Positions 32,201 to 40,154 of a stretch of 64,000 bases of DNA are shown piece by piece. The translations under genes and the position numbers were made by a program. Under the pieces are notes generated by a model. The model was given only the letters and a program-made list of their open reading frames with translations. It did no database searches and was not told the origin of the DNA. The first letter of the stretch is position 1, and every line of letters starts with the position of its first letter. Source of the DNA: Paracoccaceae bacterium (GTDB taxonomy: Bacteria; Pseudomonadota; Alphaproteobacteria; Rhodobacterales; Rhodobacteraceae); NCBI GenBank assembly GCA_026989355.1, contig JALSJM010000002.1:372001-436000 (forward strand), written 5' to 3'.

Positions 32201-34724
32201 CATGTCGAATCGTCTGATCGACATGAAGACAATAGAGGTTTCCAAGGGCGAAAACCTGGTCGAACTGCCGGTTACCGATGAATGGGGCGCCGGGGCCTAT
32301 GTCATGGCAACGGTGATCCGCCCGATGGATGTTTCTGCCGGGCGCAACCCGGCGCGCGCGCTCGGGCTTTCCTATGCGCAGGTTGATCCCGGCGACCACC
32401 GGCTTGCGGTGCGTTTCGAGGTTCCGCCGGAAGCGCAGCCGCGTCAACCGCTTGAGGTTGCCCTGAGGGTAAACGGCCTGCGTTCGGAAGAGGAAGGCCA
32501 TGCCGTGATCGCGGCGGTGGATCTGGGTATTCTCAACCTCACCGATTTCGGAAGCCCCGATCCGGCAGGCCATTATTTCGGTCAGCGCCGCCTGGGGATG
32601 GAGCTGCGCGATCTTTACGGACGCCTGATCGACGGCATGAACGGCAGTATGGGCCGGGTTCGTTCGGGGGGGGATGCCGGCAGCGATGCACGGCTGAAAT
32701 CGCCGCCGCCGATGAAGAAACTGGTCACCTTCTTCAGTGGTCCGGTGCGGGTTGACAAGAATGGAATGGCCCGGGTCCGTTTCGACTTGCCGGCCTTCAA
32801 CGGAACGCTGCGGCTGATGGCGGTGGCATGGTCGAAAACCGGCGTCGGAAATGCCAGCACCGATGTTCTGGTTCGTGATCCGGTCGTGCTGTCAGCAAGC
32901 CTGCCGCAGTTCCTGGCACCAGGGGATCAGAGCCGCCTTCTGCTTGAGATCACCCACGCCGATGGCCCTGCGGGCGAAGTGGAACTCAAGGTTTCAAGTG
33001 ATGGTATCGCGCTGGATCAGAGCCGGATTCCGGCGAAGATCACATTGAGAGAGAAGGAAACCGCACGGATCCCGGTGCCGATTGTGGCCCGGCGTCCGGG
33101 AGAGCACGAGATTGCCGTTCATCTTGTTACGCCGGATGGCACAGACCTTGAGGAAAGGCTTGCAATCTCTGTGATCGACAACGATCCGGTAATTGCCCGC
33201 ACCAGCCGTTTCGAACTGGCCGCTGGCGACACCTTTACCTTTTCGCGTGATGTGTTTGCCGGTCTGCGTCCCGGCACGGGGCATGTCATATTGGCTTTCG
33301 GACCGCTTGCCCGGCTTGATGTACCAGGGCTCTTGAACGCGCTCGACAACTATCCTTATGGCTGCAGCGAACAGATCACCTCGAAGGCGCTGCCGCTTCT
33401 CTATCTGTCGGATGTGGCCGGGGCAATGGGGCTGGGCGCACGCGGGGATATGGATGCGCGTATTGATCAGGCGATCGAGAAGGTTCTGAACAACCAGTCG
33501 CCAAACGGTGCCTTTGGTTTGTGGCGCCCGGATCAGGGCGATATGTGGCTTGATGCCTATGTCAGTGATTTCCTCAGCCGCGCACGGGCCGGGGGGCACC
33601 ACGTGCCGCAGGTTGCCTTTCGCAATGCAATGGACAATCTGCGCAATCAGGTGAACTATTACGGCGATTTCGACGAGGGCGGGGAAGATCTGGCCTATGC
33701 GCTGATGGTGCTGGCGCGCGAAGGCGCTGCGGCCATTGGCGATCTGCGTTACTATGCCGATGTCAAAGCCAAGGCCTTTTCCACGCCGCTTGCCGCCGCG
33801 CAGCTTGGCGCGGCGCTTTCACATTACGGGGATCAGGCCCGTGCCGACCGGATGTTTGCGCGCGCGGCAGAAATGATTTCGATGTCTGTTGCAGAGCGGG
33901 AATCACACATCTGGCGTGCCGATTACGGCACCGTATTGCGCGATGCTGCCGGTGCACTGGCACTTGCAACCGAAGCGCGCAGTACAGTGATTGATCGCGA
34001 CATGCTGATCGATCGCCTGAATGCCGGCACAGGCCAGCCGCGCTCAACGCAGGAAGCGGCCTGGGCGCTTCTGGCGGCCGGGGCGCTCGTGGCCGATCCC
34101 ATGCTTGCGGGAATCTCCATCGACGGTGTACCGGTCGAAATCCCCCTGGTGCGGGTGCTTGAGGAACAGACCGAAGATGCGCCGCTGGTTGTCCGCAATG
34201 ATGGTGGGCGCAGTCAGATACTTACCCTGACGGCATTCGGGGTGCCCGAAAGCCCTGAGCCGGCACGCGGCTACGGATATACGATAGAGCGTCACTATTA
34301 CACCATGAATGGCACGGAAGTGGATATAACCGCCCCCGAGGGTATTCCTGCCGGCACGCGGCTCGTGGCGGTTGTGACAGTGCGCCCCCACGGCAAGAGG
34401 GAAGCCCGCCTGATCATCAGTGATCCCCTGCCTGCCGGTTTCGAGATAGACAATCCGAATCTTCTGGCCGGCGGTGATGTCCGGGCGCTTGATTGGCTGG
34501 AACCGGCTGTGGATGAGGTGCGTCACAGCGAGGCCCGGTCCGACCGTTTTGTGGCAGCGGTTGACTGGCTGTCCGACAAGCCGCTCCAGCTTGCCTATAT
34601 CGTGCGCGCGGTGTCACCCGGTGTTTATCACCAGCCTGCAGCCAGTGTGGAAGACATGTATCGTCCGGTCTTTCGTGCCCATGATGATGCGGCCCGGGTG
34701 CGTGTAACGGAACGGAATCCGTGA
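29238..34724 (+). CDS. Bacterial alpha-2-macroglobulin with N-terminal PAN/Apple-like domain
   Basis: The 1828-residue protein starts MFRIVCLPRIVCLLIVLAVF, a secretion signal. A small cysteine-rich PAN/Apple-like module follows (TCQKACLYDRRCKAFTYN, residues about 50-90). Many macroglobulin beta-domains follow, then the thioester segment YPYGCSEQITS near residue 1380 with the Cys and Gln of the CxEQ bond retained, and the helical TED domain. Such proteins trap attacking proteases in the periplasm. The signal lacks an obvious lipobox, unlike E. coli YfhM. GGAGG five bases upstream fixes the start. The end overlaps pbpC by 4 bp, the well-known A2M-PbpC pair, which links protease defence to cell-wall repair. 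Confidence 0.93.
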   Translation: MFRIVCLPRIVCLLIVLAVFPGTLLARDLIPDRRAILSQGIDFYGSDLATLRDTDFRTCQKACLYDRRCKAFTYNARSKACFPKSAVNEQRPYTGAISGRVVDTPPAVKARAEMRAEQADFLRESDLAAARELADTISMQFFPEGRSALQLAAEARTLASGGRTLAALRLIGKGIVLTDEAAFWADFSDLARQLKPDDMKALQKLRIGVLPVAVNAWLRSDTPEQQARALRTMALAFEAAERGRDMIPALVLAQKIMPDEATARLLEHARARYGFRVVEDTVNSDAVVPRICAVFSEKLVQGGFDYVPYLKLPDTDMPLEVSGRQLCVGGLDHGQRYEITFREGLPAASGETLNRSVTIRHYVRDRSPLVRFPGRGYVLPRAADAALPVETVNLRQVELVLHRISDRNLQRTFQNGYFGRPLGFWQQEQFASDIAEEVWRGTGEVKMELNREVTTRLPMGGIIADLPPGIYALEARVPGADPYENPASMQWFVLSDLGLASMKGADGVHVFVRGLANALPVEGAEITLVSRANAILAEARTDAGGYVHFPAAITQGTGSKAPALIIAREADRDIAFLSLTDPAFDLSDRGVEGRPPAGAIDAFLTTERGVYRAGDTVHVTALLRDGHAEAIEGLPVTAILRRPDGIEYSRRVSHDDRAGGYVFTFPIGETAQRGSWRLALHADPDAPPIATTKFLVEDFIPERIDFELKLPEGPLRFSDSSSLMLEARYLFGAPAADLTVEGEVRIVPRKALETLPGYRFGRHDIPFSPVSESLPAEFRTDRKGKVEIPVVFPEADAASRLLEARFTVRVSEGSGRPVERQIVHPLAPVGPLIGIRPLFDDVVPEGGEARFEILSIGPDEKPIPMKLRWTVNRVHTRYQWYQYGGQWQWEPVTTRELVKSAEVEFEGDAPLEIGVPVEWGGYEIRVEQLGGDHVSSSLGFSAGWYAAADVSATPDVLELSLDKPAYRPGETATLRLVPRHAGRALITVMSNRLIDMKTIEVSKGENLVELPVTDEWGAGAYVMATVIRPMDVSAGRNPARALGLSYAQVDPGDHRLAVRFEVPPEAQPRQPLEVALRVNGLRSEEEGHAVIAAVDLGILNLTDFGSPDPAGHYFGQRRLGMELRDLYGRLIDGMNGSMGRVRSGGDAGSDARLKSPPPMKKLVTFFSGPVRVDKNGMARVRFDLPAFNGTLRLMAVAWSKTGVGNASTDVLVRDPVVLSASLPQFLAPGDQSRLLLEITHADGPAGEVELKVSSDGIALDQSRIPAKITLREKETARIPVPIVARRPGEHEIAVHLVTPDGTDLEERLAISVIDNDPVIARTSRFELAAGDTFTFSRDVFAGLRPGTGHVILAFGPLARLDVPGLLNALDNYPYGCSEQITSKALPLLYLSDVAGAMGLGARGDMDARIDQAIEKVLNNQSPNGAFGLWRPDQGDMWLDAYVSDFLSRARAGGHHVPQVAFRNAMDNLRNQVNYYGDFDEGGEDLAYALMVLAREGAAAIGDLRYYADVKAKAFSTPLAAAQLGAALSHYGDQARADRMFARAAEMISMSVAERESHIWRADYGTVLRDAAGALALATEARSTVIDRDMLIDRLNAGTGQPRSTQEAAWALLAAGALVADPMLAGISIDGVPVEIPLVRVLEEQTEDAPLVVRNDGGRSQILTLTAFGVPESPEPARGYGYTIERHYYTMNGTEVDITAPEGIPAGTRLVAVVTVRPHGKREARLIISDPLPAGFEIDNPNLLAGGDVRALDWLEPAVDEVRHSEARSDRFVAAVDWLSDKPLQLAYIVRAVSPGVYHQPAASVEDMYRPVFRAHDDAARVRVTERNP

Positions 34725-36766
34725 AGCGCCAGGTCTTCATCTGGCTGGCCTTGGGATTGTTCCTGGCGGCTGCATTGCGCGACAGGTTCGATGCCTGGAT
34801 TGATGCCACCGAACTGCCGCCTCTGATCTCGGTAACCTCGCCGGAACTGCGCGATCGTCATGGTCGCCTTCTCAGGGCCTATACCGTTGACGACGGGCGC
34901 TGGCGCCTGGCTGTGGCGCTGGCAGATGCCGATCCGGCATTCCTGAAGATGCTCATAGCCTATGAGGACAAACGTTTCTGGCGTCATCGCGGTGTTGACT
35001 GGCTGGCCATGATGCGGGCGTTTGGGCAGGCTGTCTGGCACGGGCGGATCGTTTCGGGCGGCTCTACCCTGACCATGCAGACCGCGCGGTTGATCGAGCG
35101 GGGCAGCACCGGGAAACTTTCGGGAAAGCTGCGGCAGATTCGCGTGGCACTGGCCCTTGAACGGCAGTTGAGCAAACCGGAAATCCTGACACTCTACCTC
35201 AATCGTGCGCCCTATGGCGGCAATCTCGAAGGGTTGCGCGCGGCCAGCTTCGCCTGGTTCGGCAAGGAGCCGCGGCGCCTGACACCTGCCGAATCGGCGT
35301 TGCTGATCGCGTTGCCTCAGGCGCCCGAATATCGCCGGCCAGATCTGCACCATGCCACTGCGGTTCGGGCGCGCAACAGGGTGCTTGATCGGCTGGTTGT
35401 TGCGGGCACGCTTCCCCCGGAAGATGCGAACAGTGCAAAAACAGAGCCTGTTCCGGCAAGGCGCAGACCGTTTCCTGCACTGGCGCCGCATCTTTCTGAT
35501 CGCCTTGTTGCGGAAAACCCTGCGGAGGGCCGTTTGCACCTGACCATTGATGGCGGGTTGCAGCGCCAGTTGGAAGAGCTGGCGCGTCTCGCCATCCGCG
35601 GACAGGATATGCACCTTTCGGTTGCCATTCTGGTTGCGGATCATCGCAACGGAGAGATTCTTGCCTCGGTGGGTTCGGCCGGCTATCGCGCAGATGGTCG
35701 TCAGGGTTTTGTTGACATGACGCGTGCCTTGCGTTCGCCAGGTTCCACCCTGAAGCCGCTGATCTACGCCATGGCGTTTGACGAAGGGCTCGTGCATCCC
35801 GAAAGCCTGATCGATGACAGCCCCACGGCTTTTGGCCGTTACGTGCCACAAAATTTCGATGGCCAGTTCCGTGGCACGATCAGGGTGCGCCGGGCGCTAC
35901 AGCTTTCGCTCAATGTGCCGGTGGTGAAACTGGCCGATGCGTTGGGGCCCGCTCGGATCGTGGCACGGCTGCGTCGGGCGGATGTGCAGCCGGTTGTTCC
36001 CGGTGGCAAGCCCGGGCTTGCAGTGGTGTTGGGCGGGCTTGGAATTTCGCTGCACGACCTCGTGCAGCTTTATGCCTCGCTTGCCTCTGGTGGCAGGCTG
36101 CAACGATTGCATGTCGTGGCACGGACAGATACTGAACATGCAGAAAACGTAGGTGCCCTGATTTCCCGGGAGGCCGCCTGGCATGTGGGGAATATCCTTT
36201 CCGGCCTGGCTCCGCCCCCCGGAGCGCCCCATAACAGCCTGGTCTACAAGACGGGCACTTCGTATGGTCACCGTGATGCCTGGGCAATCGGCTATGACGG
36301 TCAGCATGTGATCGGGGTGTGGATGGGGCGGCCGGATGGTACGCCGGTGCCAGGTGTCTTTGGCGCGGACCTGGCGGCCCCGGTGCTGTTCGAGGCCTTT
36401 CAACGCCTCAAGCCTGCGCTTTCGCCGCTTGCTCCGCCCCCGCCCACGGCCTTGATTGCCGGCAATGCGGAACTTCCCCCGCCGCTACGCCATTTCCGCC
36501 CCAGAAACACCCTTTTCACACATGCACCCGGTGCCCCCGAGATCAGCTTTCCGCCCGATGGGGCAGTGGTCGTGGCCGAGGGGCCGGTGGTTGTCAAGGT
36601 CCGCGATGGCAAGGCGCCCTTCACGTGGCTTGTAAATGGTGAGCCGCGGGTGATTGCCGGCCACGAGCGTCAGGAACAGCTTGATCTGGAGGTTCCCGGC
36701 TTTGCGGTATTGTCGGTTATTGATGCGGAGGGGCGCGCAGCTCGCAGCAGCATTTCGCTGCGTTAG
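34721..36766 (+). CDS. pbpC: Penicillin-binding protein 1C
   Basis: The 681-residue protein starts at a GTG overlapping the macroglobulin stop. After a membrane anchor (VFIWLALGLFLAAAL) comes a GT51 transglycosylase domain with AYEDKRFWRHRGVDW and the GGSTLTMQTARL segment. The transpeptidase domain has SPGSTLKPLIY (SxxK), SLN in LQLSLNVPVVK, and YKTGTSYGHRDAWAIGY (KTG). The C-terminal domain near 595-681 matches the PBP1C extension (PEISFPPDGAVVV). It polymerises and may crosslink peptidoglycan. Length is shorter than E. coli PbpC (about 770), but all catalytic motifs are present. It stops four bases before the convergent thiolase stop. Confidence 0.94.
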   Translation: MKRQVFIWLALGLFLAAALRDRFDAWIDATELPPLISVTSPELRDRHGRLLRAYTVDDGRWRLAVALADADPAFLKMLIAYEDKRFWRHRGVDWLAMMRAFGQAVWHGRIVSGGSTLTMQTARLIERGSTGKLSGKLRQIRVALALERQLSKPEILTLYLNRAPYGGNLEGLRAASFAWFGKEPRRLTPAESALLIALPQAPEYRRPDLHHATAVRARNRVLDRLVVAGTLPPEDANSAKTEPVPARRRPFPALAPHLSDRLVAENPAEGRLHLTIDGGLQRQLEELARLAIRGQDMHLSVAILVADHRNGEILASVGSAGYRADGRQGFVDMTRALRSPGSTLKPLIYAMAFDEGLVHPESLIDDSPTAFGRYVPQNFDGQFRGTIRVRRALQLSLNVPVVKLADALGPARIVARLRRADVQPVVPGGKPGLAVVLGGLGISLHDLVQLYASLASGGRLQRLHVVARTDTEHAENVGALISREAAWHVGNILSGLAPPPGAPHNSLVYKTGTSYGHRDAWAIGYDGQHVIGVWMGRPDGTPVPGVFGADLAAPVLFEAFQRLKPALSPLAPPPPTALIAGNAELPPPLRHFRPRNTLFTHAPGAPEISFPPDGAVVVAEGPVVVKVRDGKAPFTWLVNGEPRVIAGHERQEQLDLEVPGFAVLSVIDAEGRAARSSISLR

Positions 36767-36770
36767 GCAG

Positions 36771-37946
36771 TCACGGACGTTCGACCGCCAGCGCAATGCC
36801 CTGTCCTCCGCCAATGCACATGGTGATGAGGCCGCGCTTCCCGCCGGTGCGTTTCAGATAGTGAAGGGCCTTCACAACCAAAATCGCGCCGGTTGCGCCC
36901 ACCGGATGGCCAAGTGCGATGGCTCCTCCGAGGGGGTTCACGCGCGCGGGATCTAAGCCAAGGGCCCTGGAAACGGCCAGTGCCTGGGCGGCAAAAGCCT
37001 CGTTCGATTCGATCACATCGAAATCATCCGCATCCAGGCCCGTTTTCCGGAACAGGAGTTCAACCGCCGGCACAGGTCCGATGCCCATCACTTCGGGCCG
37101 CACGCCTGCATGGGCATAGCCCAGGATACGGGCCTCGACGGCAAGCCCTTCCGCCCTCGCCACATTGGCCCGAGCCAGCACCAATGCTGCAGCACCATCG
37201 TTTATACCGGAGGAGTTCCCTGCCGTAACAGAGCCGTTCTCCTTGAAAGCCGGCTGCAGCTTCGCCAGTGCCTCCAGTGTGGTTGCGCGGGGGTGCTCAT
37301 CGGTATCGAACGTGAACGTTTCACGCCGTGTCTTTACTTCGACAGGCACGATTTCTTCCGCAAACCAGCCTTCTGCGATCGCACGTGCGGCGCGGTTCTG
37401 GCTTTCAAGGGCGAAGGTATCCTGTTCTTCGCGGGTAATGCCATGTGCGGCTGCCACGTTTTCGGCGGTTATCCCCATGTGGCCGCTGCCAAAAGGACAA
37501 TTGAGCGTTCCGAGCATCATGTCGAGCGCACCGGCATCGCCCATCTTCTGCCCCCAGCGGGCCTGGGGCAGAATATAGGGCGCGCGGCTCATGCATTCGG
37601 CTCCGCCGGCCAGGGCAAGATCGGCATCGCCCAGCAAAAGGCTCTGAGCAGCCGAGACAATGGCCTGAACCCCCGAACCGCAAAGCCGGTTGACATTCAT
37701 TGCCGGCACCGTTTCCGGCACTCCGGCCTTCATTGCGGCAACCCGGCCGAGATACATGTCGGCAGGTTCCGTATTGATCACGTTGCCGAACACCACATGG
37801 CTGATCCGGGCGCCATCAAGCCCTGCGCGCTTGATGGCGGCTCTGCTGACCACCGCGCCAAGGTCAGCCGGAGGCATATCGGCGAGCGTGCCTCCGAAGG
37901 TGCCGATTGCGGTGCGCACGGCGCTCAGAATGACGATTTCGTTCAT
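36771..37946 (-). CDS. Acetyl-CoA C-acetyltransferase (thiolase)
   Basis: The 391-residue enzyme starts MNEIVILSAVRTAIGTFGG and has the nucleophilic Cys in NRLCGSGVQAIVSAAQ near residue 88. NEAFAAQALAV lies near 315, GGAIALGHPVGATGA near 345 supplies the catalytic His, and the C-terminal Cys is in CIGGGQG. It condenses or cleaves acetoacetyl-CoA. AAGGAGAG precedes the ATG. It lies 65 bp downstream of the MarR gene on the same strand, opposite hmgA, so it may be co-regulated to process acetoacetate from homogentisate breakdown once that is activated to the CoA ester. A general PHB/ketolysis role is equally possible. Confidence 0.93.
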   Translation of the reverse strand: MNEIVILSAVRTAIGTFGGTLADMPPADLGAVVSRAAIKRAGLDGARISHVVFGNVINTEPADMYLGRVAAMKAGVPETVPAMNVNRLCGSGVQAIVSAAQSLLLGDADLALAGGAECMSRAPYILPQARWGQKMGDAGALDMMLGTLNCPFGSGHMGITAENVAAAHGITREEQDTFALESQNRAARAIAEGWFAEEIVPVEVKTRRETFTFDTDEHPRATTLEALAKLQPAFKENGSVTAGNSSGINDGAAALVLARANVARAEGLAVEARILGYAHAGVRPEVMGIGPVPAVELLFRKTGLDADDFDVIESNEAFAAQALAVSRALGLDPARVNPLGGAIALGHPVGATGAILVVKALHYLKRTGGKRGLITMCIGGGQGIALAVERP

Positions 37947-38011
37947 GTTCCGCTCTCCTTGCATGCGAGCTGTTCTTGCACCGGCAGCCGGGATTCTACT
38001 GAAACCTTGCG

Positions 38012-38437
38012 TTACTCCTGGCGCAGAAGGTGTTCCAGGGCATCGCGAAAACATGTGGCATGCGGGCCGAGGATCCGCAGCACTTCCTGTTCGTAGGCCC
38101 GGGCCATCGGTGTGATTTTCGCCATCATGGCCTGGCCCTTTTCGGTCAGTGAAAGCTCTACAAGGCGTTTGTCCCCGGGGTTGGTTTTCTTGGTGATGTA
38201 TCCGGCCCGTTCAAGCCGGGCGGCGGCTCGGCTTACCTTTGATTTGTCCATGTCCACTTTTCTGTGGATTTCTCGCACGCTTACGGCCTCTTCCTGTGAA
38301 AGGTGGGCCACTACCCGCCATTCGGATACCGAGATTCCGAATTTCTGGTTATAAAGAGCCGAAAACTGACGACTCATCCGGTCTGCCAGAATGGCAAGCT
38401 GATAGGGCAGGAAGGTATCCAGTTCGAATTCAGGCAT
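38012..38437 (-). CDS. MarR-family regulator, probable repressor of the homogentisate genes
   Basis: The 141-residue protein starts MPEFELDTFLPYQLAILADR and has a MarR winged helix. The recognition region is SVREIHRKVDMDKSKVSRAA near residue 60 and the wing KKTNPGDKRLVELSLTEKG near 90. It is divergent from hmgA, whose promoter contains an ideal MarR-type dyad (38520-38533). An alternative ATG at 38518 would add 27 residues and start inside that operator; the family length favours 38437. GGAAGG ten bases upstream supports the choice modestly. The likely ligand is a pathway intermediate such as homogentisate; this is inference. Confidence 0.88.
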   Translation of the reverse strand: MPEFELDTFLPYQLAILADRMSRQFSALYNQKFGISVSEWRVVAHLSQEEAVSVREIHRKVDMDKSKVSRAAARLERAGYITKKTNPGDKRLVELSLTEKGQAMMAKITPMARAYEQEVLRILGPHATCFRDALEHLLRQE

Positions 38438-38493
38438 GACGACAAGACCTTCCGGGTTGGTGTTCTGCACAAAAGGCCACGGATTGGCAGATG

Positions 38494-38541
38494 TTGCAAG
38501 GGTGGTGCGGATTGACATCGTTGCAGTTGCAACGATATCGT
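38494..38541 (+). promoter_or_regulatory. hmgA promoter with MarR-type operator in the -35/-10 spacer
   Basis: TTGACA (38512-38517) and TATCGT (38536-38541) are 18 bases apart. The spacer holds almost all of the perfect dyad GTTGCA-GT-TGCAAC (38520-38533). A second TTGCAA half-palindrome lies at 38494-38499, and a further palindrome, ACGATATCGT, overlaps the -10 (38532-38541). A repressor bound here would block RNA polymerase directly. The same dyad is upstream of the divergent MarR gene, so autoregulation is likely. Confidence 0.65.
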
Positions 38542-38574
38542 GATCCCGCCGAGGGAGGATTCGGAGGAAATGCG

Positions 38575-39936
38575 ATGAACATCCAGGAATTACCGGAAAG
38601 AATGACCAAGGCACCAGGATATTGCGGCACGCATGAAGGATATATGCCTGGTTTCGGCAATGATTTCGAAACCGAAGCCCTGCCCGGCGCTCTGCCACAA
38701 GGACAGAACAGCCCGCAGCGGTGCAACTACGGTCTTTATGCCGAACAGCTTTCCGGCACAGCCTTTACCGCACCGCGTGGCCAGAACGAACGCACATGGT
38801 GCTATCGTATCCGGCCTTCGGTCAAGCACACGGGCCGGTTCAGGAAGATCGATCTTCCATACTGGAAATCGGCGCCGAATGTGCTGCCGGACGTGATCTC
38901 GCTCGGACAATACCGATGGGATCCGGTGCCCTACTCTGACGAACCGTTTACCTTTCTTACCGGCATGCGCACCATGACGACAGCAGGTGATGTGCATACG
39001 CAGGCGGGGATGGCCAGCCATATCTATCTGATCAATCAGAGCATGGAGGACGAGTATTTCTATTCGGCCGACAGCGAGCTTCTGATCGTGCCGCAGGAAG
39101 GGCGCCTGCGCTTTTATACCGAACTTGGCATCATCGATCTGGAGCCCAAGGAGATAGCGATCATCCCCCGTGGGCTTGTGTTCAGGGTTGCGCTTCTGGA
39201 AGGGCCTGCGCGCGGCTTCGTATGCGAAAACTACGGGCAGAAGTTTGATCTTCCCTCGCGCGGGCCGATCGGGGCCAACTGTCTGGCCAACCCGCGCGAT
39301 TTCAAATGCCCCGTGGCGGCTTTCGAGGATCGCGAGATGCCAAGCCGCGTGGTGGTGAAATGGGGTGGGCAGTTTCATGCCACCGAGATCGATCACAGCC
39401 CGCTTGATGTGGTGGCCTGGCATGGCAACTATGCCACCTACAAATACGATCTGCGCACCTATTCGCCGGTGGGTGCGATCCTGTTCGATCACCCCGATCC
39501 CTCGATCTTCACGGTTCTGACGGCCCCTTCAGGGGTGCCCGGCACGGCAAATATCGATTTCGTACTGTTTCGCGAGCGCTGGATGGTGGCCGAACACAGC
39601 TTTCGCCCGCCCTGGTATCACAAGAACATCATGTCGGAGCTGATGGGTAATATCTATGGGATCTACGATGCCAAGCCCAAGGGCTTTGTGCCCGGTGGGC
39701 TCAGCCTGCACAACATGATGATCCCGCATGGCCCCGACAAGAACGCCTTCGAGGCCGCAACCACTCAGGAACTGGTTCCCGAGAAGCTGGACAACACGAT
39801 GAGTTTCATGTTCGAAACCCGCTTTCCCCAGTACCTGACCGAATTCGCTGCAAGGGAGGCGCCACTCCAGGACGATTACATCGACTGCTGGAAGGATATC
39901 GAAAGGAAATTTGATGGCACGCCGGGAGAAAAATGA
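38575..39936 (+). CDS. hmgA: Homogentisate 1,2-dioxygenase
   Basis: The 453-residue protein begins [20 protein letters not shown] and contains the family blocks [19 protein letters not shown] near residue 23, [20 protein letters not shown] near 45 and PFGVF-equivalent cupin strands. The iron-site segment [20 protein letters not shown] is near 345 (His and Glu ligands), with [17 protein letters not shown] near 380. It opens the homogentisate ring to maleylacetoacetate. The start is fixed by GGAGGAAATGCG before the ATG; upstream in-frame codons would run into the promoter. It leads a plus-strand cluster that continues with fahA. Confidence 0.96.
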   Translation: MNIQELPERMTKAPGYCGTHEGYMPGFGNDFETEALPGALPQGQNSPQRCNYGLYAEQLSGTAFTAPRGQNERTWCYRIRPSVKHTGRFRKIDLPYWKSAPNVLPDVISLGQYRWDPVPYSDEPFTFLTGMRTMTTAGDVHTQAGMASHIYLINQSMEDEYFYSADSELLIVPQEGRLRFYTELGIIDLEPKEIAIIPRGLVFRVALLEGPARGFVCENYGQKFDLPSRGPIGANCLANPRDFKCPVAAFEDREMPSRVVVKWGGQFHATEIDHSPLDVVAWHGNYATYKYDLRTYSPVGAILFDHPDPSIFTVLTAPSGVPGTANIDFVLFRERWMVAEHSFRPPWYHKNIMSELMGNIYGIYDAKPKGFVPGGLSLHNMMIPHGPDKNAFEAATTQELVPEKLDNTMSFMFETRFPQYLTEFAAREAPLQDDYIDCWKDIERKFDGTPGEK

Positions 39937-39943
39937 AACCTTG

Positions 39944-40020
39944 CACCACTAACGGGTGACTGTCCTCCGTGGTGAAGTAGTGGGCTTGCCGATATCCGAC
40001 TTGTGGCACAGTATTGCAAT
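39944..40020 (+). promoter_or_regulatory. Intercistronic region between hmgA and fahA with dyads and a TTGCAA palindrome
   Basis: The 218-bp gap contains two overlapping inverted repeats: CACCAC (39944-39949) with GTGGTG (39969-39974), and CCACTA (39946-39951) with TAGTGG (39978-39983). These could fold into a 5'-UTR hairpin. Further on is ATTGCAAT (40013-40020), which contains the same TTGCAA core found twice at the hmgA promoter. It may be a secondary operator for the same MarR protein. No strong -35/-10 pair was found here. Confidence 0.35.
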
Positions 40021-40154
40021 GCGCGGCGTTTCGGCTTGATCCCGCACTCTTCCGCCGCTCCATCGGAACCCTGCAATGTTGCCGCGTGTTCGGGCTCTGG
40101 TGCGCGACAGTTTCTGAAAACCGGCCCGTTGTGGCCTCAGTTCGAACGAATGCC

